Source of the DNA: Verrucomicrobiota bacterium
Lineage (GTDB): Bacteria > Verrucomicrobiota > Verrucomicrobiia > Limisphaerales > JAHEOI01
Reading direction: 5' to 3'
NCBI GenBank assembly: GCA_018610125.1
Contig: JAHEOI010000043.1
Span: forward strand, 1-5,659
DNA length: 5,659 nt
In this document: piece after piece, positions 5,206-5,659 of the stretch
How positions within the stretch are numbered: the first letter of the stretch is position 1
Layout: each line of letters opens with the position of its first letter
The notes under the pieces: generated by a model
Database searches by the model: none
Seen by the model: only the letters and a program-made list of their open reading frames with translations
What the model was told of the DNA's origin: nothing
Translations under genes and position numbers: made by a program

Positions 5206-5567
5206 CTCATACAAATGTTCGAGGGTCGGTGGAAGGGCAAATGCACGGATGGGGTATTGACGCGTGCAGTTGGCGGTTGGGAGCATAGCGCGTAGGGCAT
5301 AGGGCTAAGAGCGGGGAAGGTGAGAACGTATGAACGTGGGAAAGTAGGAAGGTAAATAGCCTGTTCTTGGTGCTTGGTTCTTCGTTAACGGAAAGAGGGT
5401 CGGTAGGTGCCAAGGTCGGAATGTGCGAAAATAAGAAGGTCAGAATCCCCGTTTGCGGAGCAAACAATACTTTTTGCGCCCCGTGGCGCAAAAAAGAGGC
5501 GTAAGAAATCAGGGCTTTGGTGCAATACCTCTGGTGAAAGCGTAAACGAAAGAAAGGAGAAGCGATT
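5206..5567 (+). repeat. Long intergenic repeat cassette, copy 2 (better preserved)
   Basis: This is the partner of 1035-1415, described block by block there, and ends at the intact signal-peptide gene. It contains the 41-bp identical block (5302-5342), the hairpin GTTTGC-GGA-GCAAAC (5451-5465) and the leader hairpin at 5471-5494. No protein gene is supported inside it, although an antisense frame remains open in both copies. It probably carries the promoter and 5' untranslated region of the gene at 5568; I could not pick a convincing -35/-10 pair. Confidence 0.8.
5471..5560 (+). promoter_or_regulatory. Structured 5' leader and Shine-Dalgarno of the signal-peptide gene
   Basis: A perfect 10-bp stem TTTTTGCGCC (5471-5480) and GGCGCAAAAA (5485-5494) closes a CCGT loop. 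It lacks a trailing T-run, so it is not a standard rightward terminator. It is followed by GCGTAAGAAAT, GTGCAA and CTCTGG, all kept in copy 1, where the hairpin also persists in bulged form. AGAGG (5496-5500 region) can pair with CCTCT just before the conserved CTCTGG end. AAAGGAGA (5553-5560) is a strong Shine-Dalgarno seven bases before the ATG. I do not match it to a known riboswitch class; a cis-regulatory RNA is only a possibility. Confidence 0.4.
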
Positions 5568-5659
5568 ATGAAGAAAGCAATAGCAGCGTTATTGGCCGTC
5601 GGCGCGGTCGTGGCCACCGCGGTCATCCTGCCCAACACGGCGTGGGCGTGCAACGGGCC
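5568..5659 (+). CDS. Secreted or periplasmic protein, signal peptide only (runs off right edge)
   Basis: Thirty codons are visible. The product has a basic n-region (MKK), a hydrophobic core of about 18 residues (AIAALLAVGAVVATAVIL) and a c-region PNTAWA followed by CNG. A signal peptidase I cut after AWA fits the A-x-A rule. The cysteine right after it recalls a lipobox, but tryptophan at -2 is atypical, so a lipoprotein is less likely. The mature protein and its family lie beyond the window. A strong Shine-Dalgarno (5553-5560) fixes the start. A decayed relative sits at 1416, with the same leader. Confidence 0.85.
   Translation, partial: MKKAIAALLAVGAVVATAVILPNTAWACNG

Noticed and set aside
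5471..5494. Intrinsic terminator at the TTTTTGCGCC/GGCGCAAAAA hairpin.
   Set aside because: On the plus strand it is followed by A-rich, not T-rich, sequence; the T-run lies in the 5' arm, so it does not have standard terminator geometry.
1..5659. CRISPR array or tRNA/rRNA gene.
   Set aside because: No regularly spaced repeat-spacer unit and no cloverleaf or rRNA-like segment was seen; the repeats present are dispersed or 10-bp phased.

Overview
The window looks like an accessory region of a moderately GC-rich, Gram-negative-type environmental bacterium. Most genes use G/C-ending codons, and a signal peptide with a clean AWA cleavage site begins at the right edge. The lineage cannot be fixed from this sequence alone.

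Layout, left to right. (1) 1-201, minus strand: the N-terminal end of an unidentified gene running off the left edge. (2) 265-932: a VapBC-type toxin-antitoxin operon, with a ribbon-helix-helix antitoxin and a PIN-domain RNase whose frames overlap by ATGA. It is preceded by a near-consensus promoter whose predicted start point falls on the antitoxin ATG and by two ATGGCCATA operator-like boxes. (3) 950-1577: an intergenic repeat cassette of 10-bp phased units, a G/A-rich leader and a decayed signal-peptide gene. (4) 1667-2296: an AT-richer orphan gene for a protein with two membrane segments and a soluble C-terminal domain. (5) 2297-3199: no convincing protein gene. It holds a third, shrunken piece of the repeat, a strong intrinsic terminator, and a structured stretch whose start resembles the 5' end of a group II intron. 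(6) 3240-5028: a two-gene operon of an ABC/OLD-type ATPase and a DUF4276/TOPRIM-like protein. (7) 5092-5659: a second, better-preserved copy of the repeat cassette, leading into an intact signal-peptide gene cut by the right edge.

How the parts may work together. VapBC is a self-regulating toxin-antitoxin pair. The ATPase and TOPRIM-like genes resemble the split OLD-type arrangement seen in PARIS-like anti-phage systems, with the ATPase as sensor or regulator and the TOPRIM protein as candidate nuclease; that role is inferred from family and architecture. The ATPase ends in QLSLF, which matches the consensus sliding-clamp-binding pentapeptide and suggests a link to replication. This is the most interesting testable point in the window. 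The second is the homologous leader plus signal-peptide cassette on both sides of the membrane gene and ATPase/TOPRIM block, one copy decayed and one intact, which suggests duplication or insertion of cargo at a repeated locus.
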